NCBI GenBank assembly: GCA_003864495.1 | Contig: ML133436.1 | Span: 620,001 to 684,000 of the forward strand | Direction: 5' to 3' | From: Nemopilema nomurai | Lineage: Eukaryota > Cnidaria > Scyphozoa > Rhizostomeae > Rhizostomatidae | DNA: 64,000 nt | Part shown: in pieces, positions 25,401-38,700 of the stretch | Numbering within the stretch: position 1 is the first letter of the stretch | Layout: each line of letters starts with the position of its first letter | Translations under genes and position numbers: made by a program | The notes under the pieces: model-generated | What the model was told of the DNA's origin: nothing | Databases searched by the model: none | Seen by the model: only the letters and a program-made list of their open reading frames with translations

Positions 25401-26813
25401 TCATTTTGTTCATTTTGCTCCCTCCCCCTTCTTAAAAATTCCGGCTGGCAGCATTGCTTTTAGAGAGATTTGACTCACTATACCCCGATGGTGAAGCCAC
25501 TGTTGGCATACAAACTATTCTTATTCTATCCGACAGTGTGATTTAAGTTTTTTGACAGCATGGTATATGTTTACTGTCATATCAGACATCTTCTTTTGAT
25601 TAGTAAATGTTTTCAAATGCAATAGTCGTGATTTTCAAAACATTATGCCTGTCGTTGCTGGTCTTTGCTTGCTAATAAATGTTAATGGATTTTTTTAAAT
25701 AACCATATCATATTTGCAGACGATGAAAGTGATGACGCAAAGGATGTACAAACGGATGTTGAAGAGGACCAAAAGCAAACAATGATGCGTGAAATTTCTT
25801 ATGAAGGTGAATTGCTAGAAATGCAAGATCCATCCGTCCAACAGAAGGCAAACGAAGAAAGGCAAAACAAACGCGACAACGCTGCTCGAATAATTCAGTT
25901 GTGGTGGAAACGAGCTTTTTCCAGCAACAAGGAGTCAGGCGAAGCCAAGGCAGAGGAAGTTGAGTTGAGGTACTTTGAGGATCTGAAATGCATTCCCTGT
26001 GGTCAACGATTTGATTCAAGAGAAAGCGCCAGGCAGCATGAAGTCGACCGAGTTCACGAGGAAATCACAGCCGCCTACGATAAGTACTCTGCGTACAGCC
26101 GATCCATTTTGGATCGATGGTTGCGAGATGCCGAGGTTTTGTTAGACGAAGAAGTTGAAGGGCAGAAAATCAGTGACACTCATATGTCTAGTGCACTTGT
26201 GAAGTGTATACAGAGTGTAACGGTGGAGAGACGCTTGTTCGAAGCAAAATGTGATTGGAAGTCGACTGAAACGCTGAAAGATCTTTTGCGTGGCTTGCAG
26301 GCTGCTTGGCACAAACTTTCCGGTCATATTTCACAAATCAAGTCAAGTTAGTATTCTTTACTTCTATGCACAGTATTTTCAATTTTGTGAGTAATAAAGA
26401 AAACAAGCAGAAATATCATCACGAGACAAGTTGATATAGCCGGTAACAATACAGAAGGCGCTTGTAACGCATCGCAAAACACAAGTAACATATCCCCTAG
26501 CATTGTCTAGTGAGTAAGTAGGTACCTCCAGTTGTTAAGAACCAAGCTGGAAACGTAAAGGCGTTTACCATATACCAAGTTGAATATGGGTACAGCTGCT
26601 ATTAGGCATTATTCATAACGCCACACAGTCAACACTGTCGCTCCAATTGAATTCCTGTTCTGCTCTGTAGATTCTGAGGAGCCGAATTATAAAAGATTTG
26701 ATGTAACAGATGATGTGGATGATTTTCAATTGGTGTCACGGAGAAAAGGAAAAAACAAGTTCAAAGGTAGAAGGAACAACTATCAAAGAGGTAGGGAAAT
26801 ACTGATGAAGTAA
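10490..26813 (+). CDS. TRANK1: TRANK1-like giant protein: TPR region, ankyrin-like segment, UvrD-type SF1 helicase core, C-terminal IQ-like and zinc-finger-like motifs
   Basis: Fifteen coding exons: 10490-10786, 11221-11445, 13527-13775, 14123-14374, 14751-14981, 15304-15442, 16277-16291, 16383-16784, 16940-17296, 17788-18387, 18843-21175, 21514-22179, 22588-25231, 25720-26346, 26671-26813. All borders are GT-AG, and 9180 coding bases close exactly at TAA (about 3059 aa; human TRANK1 is about 2900). Residues 1-470 are helical TPR-like (NYLLGNLEEAGDDAAMC). Residues about 610-720 include an ankyrin-like KDEDGNNALHIL. The helicase core shows Walker A GRSGTGKTT (about 1102), DETQD (1506), GDTAQS (1534), NYRSH (1583), KGLEFDDV (1682) and YTAITRAR (1767). 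About 400 residues separate Walker A from DETQD, with an acidic run near 1360. The C-terminal region has IIQLWWKR (about 2858) and a C-x2-C-x12-H-x5-H pattern (about 2893). Family function is poorly known; ATP-dependent nucleic-acid translocation is inferred from the motifs. The exon 4 start could instead be 14141. Confidence 0.9.
12948..13250 (+). repeat. Minisatellite of TTGCGATT-type units in a TRANK1-like intron
   Basis: About four and a half units share TTGCGATTCTTGCGATCTTT, GCGTATTAATGGAAACTGCT and CTATTGCAATTGTT words. Successive GCGTATT words start at 12968, 13038, 13099 and 13168, so the spacing alternates near 70 and 61 bases. A 124-codon open frame over it (12900-13274) only reflects the repeat and is not taken as coding. 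Confidence 0.75.
17367..17606 (+). repeat. Tandem duplication of 120 bases in a TRANK1-like intron
   Basis: AAGTTTAAACAAATG occurs at 17367 and again at 17487. The following sequence matches over the whole unit (AGTTCTTAC, TCTAAAGCCTAGC, TTTGGGATCGTATTTCTGTC) with scattered substitutions, so the two copies are adjacent and diverged. Confidence 0.85.
18425..18518. mobile_element. One-ended copy of the TACCGTAAATC MITE, internally expanded
   Basis: The right end (TTTCGAGGATTCACGGTA) matches the right end of the element at 3509-3611 with one substitution in the terminal repeat. The GGGGGCTTATTCGAGGGG core is also shared. The left terminal repeat is missing and the GGCTTTTTCGAGGGGA part is duplicated. 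It sits 37 bases past the exon end at 18387 in the TRANK1-like intron. Confidence 0.65.
24772..24829 (+). repeat. In-frame 18-base minisatellite coding a repeated EKVSSA hexapeptide
   Basis: Inside the large thirteenth coding exon of the TRANK1-like gene the word AAAGTCAGTAGTGCA is repeated three times at an 18-base spacing. It encodes three successive EKVSSA units. The repeat keeps the reading frame and falls in a region predicted to be helical, so it would lengthen a helix in six-residue steps. Confidence 0.9.
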
Positions 26814-27356
26814 CTAAAAGGTTATCGTATATGGTAAATGCCATACCTTCACATTCCCCTTTGTGACAGCGTAGACAACCTGCCTTGCTTAACGAAAGAG
26901 CTGGTGAGAGGGAGACCGGGGGGGGGGGAATTGCCCCGGGGCCTTAATGTCTAAGGGGGCCTCATAAAGTAAGACCAAGCATCACCAGTAGGGGGCCTCA
27001 TGCTTCAGCTTTTCCCCAGGGCCCCCAAATCCTCTCATCGACACTGATTATTGGTCTTAAATACAAGTAGTCAGGGCCTCTAAAAACTCAGCCAGCCATG
27101 CGAAGTTCTACAATGCCAATTATGGCTTTTTAAACTTAACTGACTTCGGGTTCTCAGAGAAGGGACTTCAGTTCTTTTTATCGCTTGGTCAAGTGTGGAG
27201 TCGTGCCGGTGCTAAAAACGTTGTAAAACGATTTTGATATAAGAAATGGGTGGAAATTAGCCAAAGTTGAGTGAATTGATCGTGGATTGAGATTACACAG
27301 AGTTTGACTTTCCTAGCTCTTAGTATTGATTTGACTCATTCTATTAATTCATTACA

Positions 27357-27393
27357 CATTCATTCATTCATTCATTCATTCATTCATTCATTT
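27357..27393 (+). repeat. CATT microsatellite
   Basis: About nine uninterrupted copies of the tetranucleotide CATT. Confidence 0.9.
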
Positions 27394-28093
27394 CTAATGC
27401 AATAAGTGTTATGTTTGATATAACAGGTAAAAAGATATAACCTGCAGGACTACAGCTGGAAAAACAACTTTTAAAGGAAATAATTTCACAAGACAGCAGA
27501 TGAGCTACAAATTTTTTCTGAGAATCTTATCGATTCTTCTTAATTGAAAATTGACCTTGGGGTTTTTGCATTTTTCTGTTAAGCTTTTTTTTAGTGTCAC
27601 CAAAATAATTGATATAAACAATGAATATATATATATATATATATGTATCTTTATTAGCTTCGTTGCATATATCATATGCTTTAGTTCCTGTTTCACTATT
27701 TCACTTTTGACATTTAATCATTATGCTCAATTTAATTTTTAATTTTTTAATTTTTTAATGAAGCGTTAAAGTAGTTATGTAGTTTTGATCTTACAAATAT
27801 ATTAAGTGTGTATTGGACATACTGAGACATTATATTTTAGAGAGACAAGGACTTCTTATAGTTTAGTTGATTACGTAGTGTCACAAAATTGAATATAAAC
27901 AATATTAGCTTCGTTGAACGTATCATTTACTGTTACCGTTACTGTTTTGACCTGCTAGTTTTATAAGTATAATTTTTACAAATAATCATCATGCTCAGCT
28001 TATTCCGTTTCTTTATTTTTATCGTTTTGTCTTTACTTTGTATTATACATACTCAGGCATTATATTGTAAAAAACAAAAGTACTGAATGTGTA

Positions 28094-28326
<233 letters not shown>

Positions 28327-29716
28327 GACGCTACTTTATATACTACTTTTCTATTCTAGATTGTTTTGTCTATTCTGACATAACAGTGCTCCATGTGCAA
28401 AAAGCACCTCTGCTGAGTGCGTAGGCCCGAAACTCGGAGTAACAGAGAACATGTCTCATTTCTAGCCTGTCTTCTATTATATCTACTACTTTTCTAAAAA
28501 TAAATTTGCTCATGAGGGATGAGAGAGGACGATGAAATGACAATGTGACGAAATGACGGAAAAGTCTAGACTGAGGAAAAGATGTGTCAGCATGACATGG
28601 TGTGACAATGGAAAGTAGACAAATGAGTCACTACAAATGTACTGGCCAGTTATCAGTTATCACTGCATCTTCTAGAGCACAATACCTGAAGTGGTTTAAC
28701 GTTCCTTTCACCAAATTCCAGTGGTTTGCGTCTAACCCTAGCTTGAACTAAACAAATTTTTGTACTTCGTGTGAATTAACTTCCAGAATCAAGTTAACTA
28801 ATTGGTTTCATTCTTTCTGAATAGCTAAATAGCCTGGTGGGTAATTGTTTTCTATACTCCCTAATATAAACTCTCTTCAAAGTCTTTTCTGGTTGCGAGA
28901 TATGCTTGGAGCAACGTTGTCGGTAAATCTACATTTCTTGTTGACGTGCTTGGTCTTCACCATCAATCATAATCAAATTAAAAATCTGCCTTGAACTTGG
29001 CTTGTCACACCAGCAACACTTTTAATTTATAACATAGAATAATATGTTGGTTTAAAATCCACTCTCGATGGAAATAAAGCTAAAAAAGTACATCACGTAT
29101 GCTCCCCAAGATCTGAAATACACTGATCTAGCTATCGTAAAATTATGGTTCCTTTGTTCACTGCCTCCTTGACGCGTTGAATCTATACTGTACAAAGCAT
29201 TTTTATCATAAAATCAAATCGTTTTGTTTTTTCTCCCAACGACTGTTGTGAATTTCTTGTGAACCTGAAGTTGTAATTTCCAGCTTTAACTGGAATTAAA
29301 AATGAAAGTTTTCATTATAACTGGTGCTGTTTGTGTTATTATAATTTGTGTTGTTATCATCATTATTCTTCTTCTTCTTACTTTCATTATTATAAATATA
29401 TATATGTGTGTTGCATTTAATTACTATTGTATTCGTTGTTTTTAGTTGTATTCTTGTCAGACTTTTTTATGTAGTAGAATTTTAACTATGAAACTTGAAC
29501 TTGAATTGAATATACGTTTACCTTCATTATGTATATCAAAAGTAGCATTATTACACATTCGGTATTTTTTCATGCAAACTAGCTATTGGCTGCTTGGTAA
29601 AGTGTGTCATTGTTTTAATATATTCACATGAGATAACAAAAAACGTTTCATTGGCAAGTCAGTGTCTTGTTGAAAACGAGACGTTTCCAAAGAGAGGCCG
29701 AAGCATGCATTTTAAC

Positions 29717-32700
29717 ATGGCGGACAATCAACACGCATCACAGGCTACGGTGAACACAATATTGACGAATGCAGAGAAGGAGAAAACTAATTACAAGTCA
29801 ATCGATGTTCACAAAGAAGTAGAGCCGATAATTGATGCTGGAAATTTACTTCTATCCGACCAGCAGCCTATTTCAACTGCAAAGTTAAAGTAAGTTAGGA
29901 TTCGATATTCTGATAAGATTTATACATAGTCAATAGAATAGATAGTCTATAGAATTTATAGATAATTTATACATAGTCTAAATCATAGTCACTATTCTAT
30001 TGACTATGATTTATAGTTTACAAGAAATAAGAGCATTCGTTATTCTTTTTGTGACGATAAAACAGACTGTGAGGATTTCGTGTATGGCCTTATTAGGCGG
30101 ATGCAGCAAAAAGTAATTGATTAATTCTTATTATTAATAAGAATTAGAAAAGCCCCAATCCTATACTTCACATGAAGACACGGCTTTGAACATTTAATTT
30201 TCGTTTACTTCAAGCTATGCATGTTTTCGTTTACACCCCACTGTGCCTGGTCCTGTTTTCATACATAAGCCAAAAAAATTGATAACTTTCTACTGACAAA
30301 ATAGCAGAAAATTTTCACAGTTGCAAATGTCATCTCAATATGGAATGGACGGCAGACATGCTGAGAATTTAAGTGTACCAAGAGTACGTTTTGGGTTTTA
30401 ATGGAGGGTTTTAATGGAATTTTGATTTAACCATAAACAGATGCACACCAATCTAACGTATAGGAATCTGTTTCAAGCTACAATAATTAGGGCAGCACAA
30501 CTGTCAAATTATTACAATCAAGATTGGAAAACTGACATGTGCTTCCAACTATGCTAGACCTCTTGTGGTCGCACCTCGGACCATTTTCACCCAGATATCA
30601 ATAAAGTCATGTATATTATACTATAGTTTTGTATGTAGCGGGCATAACTGCTTGCAGCTCAAATGCTTCCTCTCGCAGGTTGAAGGTGATAAAGTGCCGT
30701 TTGCGCAACAACATGTCAGCAAAATAATGCAAGTTTTCCAACCTGGATCGCAATGGCTAAATAATGTTTTAATTCAAGAAAATTTTTGGATAACTAGCAA
30801 ACAATATGTACTGGCTAAATCACAGTCAGTACTTAAAAGTCAAATTTGAAATTCAGGATTTTAAATACAAGGATTATGCAATACTGTATATATATGGTAA
30901 TCAAAAACCAAGTACAAGGATCTAATCTGTATCATATGATCAACTGAAATAATCAAAACTCAATCTCAGATAGTTTTGTTTATTACTCTTATAACATCAG
31001 TTTCTTATTGATGTGGAAAGAATTTAAAGTTAAAACCTAAAGTTTCATTGGATCAAACCTTATTTCAATTATCTAGCAGAAAATATGCCCCATTTGAAGA
31101 ATTTCACAAATTGGTATATCTTTCATTGATGATTTAATGATATAGGTTGTGGAATTAAATATTGAAATTTTAAAACTTCTTATCATTATCAGTTCCAACA
31201 AAAATGGATACCTGGAAGGTCTTGCAAGGGATAATGCTCAGCTGCTGTTTAATGAAATATGGAAGGTTTGTCATTGAAGTCTACTTTCAATATTCATTCT
31301 CCCAAATATGTCTTCTCTAGCTATGTATGATATGAAGGATCATAGAGAGTGCGGAAAAATAACCGACCTGAGGGGGACTCGAACACACGACCCTTGACTT
31401 TGTATGTCAAGTGACGTAATTTCAGGTCAATTAAAGCTTATGTAGTCAGGTTTATGTGAGGGCTGACGAGATTGTCTTGATGAATGCACCATTGGTAATT
31501 TTGCTTTGCTTTCAATTCCTTTTAATTCCTCATAGCTCAGCACATGTTATCCATTGCTACAACTGTCCATTGATTTATTTTAAGAGTGTTTTCTTTGCAT
31601 TCAGCTTTTGGATCTTTCTTTCCCTATTAAGGTGACCTATCTTGATAGGGAATTTTTCAACAAATTCTCCTTTTATTACCAGTTTCATTCTTTAAGACTT
31701 TTGGATCAAAATCATATTTCTATCTTTTCCTTGAGGATCCTTATCATCTGATAAATGTGAAGTCCTTTCCTCTTTGCATAGAACTTAGACTCATTCATGA
31801 AACAGCCCCTATCGTTGCCAACTGCCTTTTTTAAGGTTTTTTGTTCATCACCTGTCCTTTTCAAGAGGAGTAAAGTAAGGAGTTCCAAGAGAGCAAGCAA
31901 GAACTCTTTTTTGGCCTTCTCAATCTTTAAGTGCATAAAGTGAAATAAACCTTTCAGGAACTCACTGTTAGCTTCAAATGTCCTTTCTAAATCTTCATGA
32001 AATTCAACTATTGCAAGTCTTACTCAGCACAATTGGCAATGGTTTGACCCTCCTATAAGTGCTACCATGGGTAGTATTTCAATGCCACAAAAATATTGGA
32101 TGTTATTTTTTAACAAGGTTGGTTTGGGAATTCTCCAAATCATGTTGTGCAGAGATTTTGCAAAGACATAAACACTGGAGTATAAAGTATAACATCTAGC
32201 CACTATAACATTGTGGCCACCAGAAAAATATGTGTTTTTGTGAAAATGAAATTCCAGATTGTAGTTATCCACTTTGTTAAAGTTTTTCTTCACATAATAT
32301 ATTTTTAACATCCTCTCTTCAATCTTTCACTAGGTAATGTATTTATGTAGACCTTCAGCAATTTCCCATATCTTATTTATTTACACTTGTGATAGGATTC
32401 AGATCTTATTGGTTTGTCTTTGAAGCTGCAGAAAACAAACTATATATTCTGTAGTTTACCATGGCACTTGAAGCCAATATATCTTCAGTTTAATGCCAAT
32501 TGAATTATTTGGGTCTCTGCTGAAAACATACATGCCTAAGCATAAATAAATTCATATTAAACCAGGTAAAGCAGTTGTACTCTTATATAGATGAAGAAGT
32601 GATTAAGAGAGTAGTTATATGTCAATAAAATACTTTGTTTACACTGTTTCTTATTTGTTTATGCTCCAACCATTCTGAAGTACAACAAAAATCAAAGTCT

Positions 32701-35700
32701 TTTTCTTTTGCGAATGTTTCATTGAGCGCTCATGGCATCTTCTGAAGCACCTGTAAATCACTGACCATAATATAATATAATATATATATGGTATAATAAT
32801 GTAATATAATATACCATTTTCTTTTTCTTCATAACACATTCAGATTTGTACTCAAACTTCAAAGCATTTGCCCTGTGCATCTAATCTTTTGCTATTTAGA
32901 TTGTAATAACTTTGCCACATAGTTTTTCCATGCAAGCAAGTTATAATTCAGTCTTGGTATTAAAGTTCAATTTTCAAAATAGTGTCATTGAATAAAAGTG
33001 CAAAGTTGTGCTAACCTCCCTGGAGCTTGTTAAGTGTAGTAATAGAAAAATTAATCACAGGAGCCTGTCTTATTGTCATAAGTTTAAACAAATTCATTAA
33101 ACATTTATTTCCGATATTAATTTGTGTTTTTGCTATTGTTGCAATCATTGTTAATGTTGTTATCATCTCTAGTGTTTGGTTTATCTCTTAATTTTGATTG
33201 CAATAACCTTACCACTATTTGGTGAAGTAACTTGAATAGCCCTGGTTTATTTTTTACGTTTTCGAGTATATATTATAGCAGGAAACGATGAAAGTGACAA
33301 CATTTGTTCAGTGTTGTATCAAAGTGTAAGCTTATATCTTGTTCAGGAGTGCTTTGCAAAGAAGTCCCCATCCAGTTTGACTTCTTTATTTTTGCATGTG
33401 TTGGCATTTTATAAACACCAGTTGTGCTTTCATGAAGTGTATTGCTATATGACGTAAAATGGGGTCCAGGCCACGACGCTTTTTATTACTTGTGTTGAAT
33501 AAAGCGCCGCTCAAGCTTCTATTAACCAGTTCACTTATCATTGCAACCAGAATTAGTTCCCTAAAGTATTTCAAAATTTTGATCAACACCCCCCTGAACC
33601 TCCTTTTCAGCTGGCCTCTAATTACCAAAGATAGCTGTACGACAAGGAGGCCTGTTAGTTCACCGTTATTTTTCAAAATTTCAAAACATACTTTTCTGAC
33701 TATTCTTGGTTATTTGTTAGCTTCCAGTGGAACGGTATGAAGATGCTATTGTAGCCAAGGTAAGTAAAATATATCATTATGTTGAAACGATCTTGAATAG
33801 TCTTGACTGCTTGAAGCAGTGAATTCCTGATATTGCTGCTTTTTAATGGAGTCTTCAACATTTACATTTTTTGCGTGATTATAACAACAAACAGTTCTGT
33901 TATTGTCTTTGAGTTTCTGTGATAATCGTTTCTTTTTGAGTTGAGTTATTGTTCATTTAGCGTTATTTATAGTAGAGTTATTGTGCGATATTTCTTCTTG
34001 TCAGTAGGTTAGGTTGAAGTGTACATTGTTTGAGAGTCACCGCAACTATATTTGTTTTACATTAATATTTTTGAGCTATTGATATAGAATGTTTTTTCTG
34101 TCATTAAGGTGCCAAAGCCAGTAACAGTTCTACCCAGGGAAAAGCCGGTATGTTTGTAATTTTCTCAATTACAGCCAAACAACTTTCGAACAGCATTGCT
34201 TTGAAGTGATCTGACGTGAAGGTTCTTGTAAACACATGCCTTGAATTTCTACTGTTGTATAAGCTAAAAATGCTGTTCTGTATAATTTGGGTAGCCCGTA
34301 GGCGTATTGGTATGTTATCTCATATAAATATTAAATACATTTAAAATATATTAGTAATATGTATAAGTCAATTTTTCTTCTTTGTTCAAGATACCGAAGC
34401 CAAAGCCACCAACGAAATGGGAACTGTTTGCGAAGAAAAAGGTAACCATTTTTGCTTTTGATTGTCTGGAGTTCTGAGTAACAATGTGACAAAAGAAGCT
34501 GATAATGTTTTGGCATTTAATTTCTTAAAATAATGAAAGTTTTTTAAAAAGAGCCACCGATTGGTCTGAAAGATATTTCAGCCGCCATTTTGTGATAATT
34601 CACTGGCTTGTGAGATCTGCAAGATAAAATTGTTTTGACCTTCAACCTAAATGAAGCAAGGGAAATCCTTCTAATAAATTCTGAAGACAGAAGCGATTTT
34701 GGGCTTTAATTTTGAGACAGCTACAAAGGCCTGCTTCTAAAGCTAATTAGAGCCTCCAAAACTAACTGATAAAACAAAATATAGAACATGAATCGAACGG
34801 ATTGAAACCAAAATCATTGGCTCATAAATATCCACTTCAAATATGTTTTGTGACCTTTAAAACTGTTCACGCATGACTAATCGGTTAGATCCCTTCGAAG
34901 AAACTTAAGATGACGAGAAAATATAAATATTGAAATGAAAATACAACGCAGAACGTTAAGAAACACGATTTCTGTTAATTCGCTAAAAAACTAATTTTCC
35001 GTCTGGTATCCAGGGCTGAAGAACTTAGCTCCGCCCCACTTTTTAGATTTTTTTTAATTCAAAGTTTGACTTTGCAGTATCTGACCTGTCCCCCTTTCAA
35101 CAATACAATCAGGATGCCCCCTCTCCTCTCAAATATAGAAAAAGTGTCCTCTTGATGGGCAAAAATGGGTTGTTGTTGCAACGAATTGTAAAGGGCAGAA
35201 GCGTCATTACCTCCCAACACCAAGCCTAAAATGATACTTCTGGATATGCCTATAAAAGATTATGATTTTTCAAGTGAACTTGGTATTTTTTTACGAAGAA
35301 TAACCTTTACAGTTTGAAGTATCTACCATACAATACGAAAATTTTTAATATTAGCCCAAACCAAAACATTAAAATAATGTACTAGACAGGGCGATTTATT
35401 TGTATTTACTGCACGTGTTTTCCGCTATTTTTGAGGGCATGGTCGCGAGAAATTTTTGGATTAATGGAGAGGCGGGATTATTTTCTCAGTGCCTTGAAGC
35501 TTGGCGATACGGAAGCTTGAGCGAAACATATGCAATTTTCAACAATAGCGATTTAACCCATTCACTCTAAGCATAAGTTTCAATCTTTGACTGTGGAGCC
35601 CACACGAAGTGTATAAAAAATAGTAAGTTCCAATCAAAAGTTTCAATCCCGCATGCGGGATTACTGGGGAGACGGGATTATTCTTTCAATCTATGATATA

Positions 35701-38700
35701 CAAGCGGGATAAATAGTGAGGCGGGAATAAAAGAGAAGCGGGAAGATTAGAGTGAATATTGTGATTTTGTGCTGTGATGATTTCACGCAGAATTATCCTT
35801 AACTACAAAAAGAATTCAATAAGCTGATAATGGCCTATGCACAATGCAAGTTCTCGTTTTTCTTTTTCAGGGAATACAAAACAAGAAACGCGAGCGAATG
35901 TTGTGGGATGAAGTGGCCAAGGTTAATGTCTATCTTTTCGATTTCGCCAATGATTCAGAGCGTCATCAATTATTATTATTATTGTTTCCTTCGATTATCC
36001 TAAACAGGACAGGGCCTTTTTCCCTCATCGTGATGTCATCAAAGTGTTTGCTTGTCTCATTCTTAAAGCTGGGATAGTCATCTTTATTTGCATCGCAGCC
36101 GTCAACATGATAAAATCCTAACATCGATGTTTTAATCCACGTTCTGTTTTCATTCTTATGTATCATCCCTCTCTCCCGTATAATTTATTGGGCTTTTCCT
36201 TAATAGGAGTGGAAGCCACGCTTCGGTCATAAGCGTGTTAACGATGCATCAGATAAATGGCTGATCGAAATACCGGACCAAGCAGGTAGATAAAAAACAG
36301 AATGAGGATACTTCATTCAACCTTTCTCGCCCCCTGTGAACCATACTGCGATATTATAGCATGTGTATCAAATAATGACGTCAGAATCGATTGACCAATC
36401 AGAGCCTTTTATTGTAGACCCCTATGTAGACCAGTTCGAGAAGCTAAACAAAGAAAAGAAAGAGAAGGTGGCGAAAAATGAATTGCAGAGGCTACGCAAC
36501 ATCGCAAAGAATAGGAAAGGAGGTCAGTTTGCAGTTGTTTTATAACTGTCCTTAATTTGCTCAAATTTTCTGATGCAGTTATAACAATAAGTGTGCACAT
36601 GTCTTTAATAGTGGCGCGAATTATTTCATGTGACAATTAGGTATCTCTAAACAATGAGTGAGTGAGGTGTTGGTAATAACGAATAAGCATTAGCATCAAT
36701 GCAATGTGTGTAGGTACTTTTGGTGGATGTTGAATAAATTCTAGACACAATTGTGGCATACTGAATGGATTTCAACTATTTGCTTTTTTATGGTCTTGAC
36801 AGAAGCAACACGGTATATGCTGACGATGATGACGTCCTGCATTGTCTAAGCGTTGTGTCTCATAGTTTAAGCCAATTAAACACTCTATGATAAGTGATTC
36901 GAACTTGTTTATGTCCCATGTCTTTCTTACCTCTATTGGGGAATTCACAAAGCACATTTGCACTGAGTCCCTTGCGTCGAGGAACATCTAGCAGTAATGT
37001 AGTGCTTGAAGTCAATGTCACTCTAGATATGTGCCACCTGATTGTCTCTGGCAAACTGATTGGCACCTGTTCTGTCCAATGTGTTATGGTCAGCAGTAAC
37101 AGTTGATACATCATTTGCTTTCTCGCAGGCCCAGGCCATAATTTGCAATCTAGATGATAGTGTTCAAATTCTAACGTTTGTTTGCATTGGATAAGATTTT
37201 GATGTTTTCAATGCAGCTATCACTTCATATGCACATTTGCGAATACCTCATTTCAGCATGTTCATGTTTCTCGTTTGAATTTTTGTGATCTCAAAACTCC
37301 CGTGCAATTTTCTGCCCTGCAATATTGTCACAATTCAGGCATCTGCACACAAATAGTATTTTTCTATGTAATTGTCAGCGTTTTATTTTTCAGTGATTGT
37401 GAATTTTCTCTTGAATTCTGTAATAGGCGGGAAAATCCTGAGTACAGAGTTAAAGCCGACTGCGAGAAAAGATGAACAAAGAGTATGCGCTTTCTTTTAG
37501 TAACAATTAGTTCGGTTGTGTTTTTGATAGAAAAAGATGCTATTCGGTAATACAGTTTTGCTATTATATTAATGTTAATATAACATTATATTAACATTAA
37601 ATCATATTAATATAATAATATTCATGCATGCCGAGTGAACATTTCCAAATTCTGCTGTGAAATCTGAAGATCACACAGAAGCTTGAAAATGTTTGGCAAT
37701 TCCCCAAACTACAACTAAAGCGCCCCAATCATTCAGCTGAATGTTATGGAACAGCTGAGTGAATGTTCAGAGTTGTTTAGAGAATTTTTTAGTGCATTTG
37801 ATTTCAATGTTTCAAAACCACTTGACAGCGTACAACTTATGTTCAGTGCTTTTCAGTAAATTGTTTATTGCATTTATTAAACATAAAATAAAATATATAA
37901 TGTATATATTTAATGTTTTTAATGTATTTGAACTCCACATTTCAATAATACTAAACATCACTGATGTTCAGTATTGTTCAGTGAGACATTGAATGCATTT
38001 AAACCCACGGCTTCCAATGATACTAAACATTACTGAACGATGTTCGCTTAATGTTCAGTCTTGTTCAGTAAAACGTCTGAATGCTTTTAAACTGAATGAC
38101 TTTCAATTATACTTAACATTACTGAACTACGTTCGCTTAATGTTCCGTGTTGTTCAGTAAAACGTTGAATGCACTCAAACCCACGGCTTACAATGATACT
38201 AAACATTAATGAACGGCGTTCGCTTAATGTTCAATATTGTTCAGTAAAACGTCTGAATGCTTTTAAACTGAATGACTTTCAATGATACTAAACATTAATG
38301 AACGGCGTTCACTTAATGTTCAGTCTTGTTCAGTAAAACACTGAATGCTTTTAAACTGAATGACTTTCAATTATACTAAACATTACTGAATGACGTTCGC
38401 TTAATGTTCAGTGTTGTTCAGTAAAACTGCTGAATGCATTTAAACCCACGGCTTCCAATGATACTAAACATTAATGAACGGCGTTCGCTTAATGTTCAAT
38501 ATTGTTCAGTAAAACGTCTGAATGCTTTTAAACTGAATGACTTTCAATTATACTAAACATTACTGAACGATGTTCGCTTAATGTTCAGTGTTGTTCAGTA
38601 AAACGTCTGAATGCTTTTAAACTGAATGACTTTCAATTATACTGAACATTACTGAACGACGTTCGCTTAATGTTCCGTGTTGTTCAGTAAAACTGCTGAA

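Noticed and set aside
33386..33676. 96-codon minus-strand frame in an RRS1 intron
   Set aside because: The translation has a protein-like patch (NTSNKKRRGLDPILRH) but no recognisable family and no second element; too weak to annotate.
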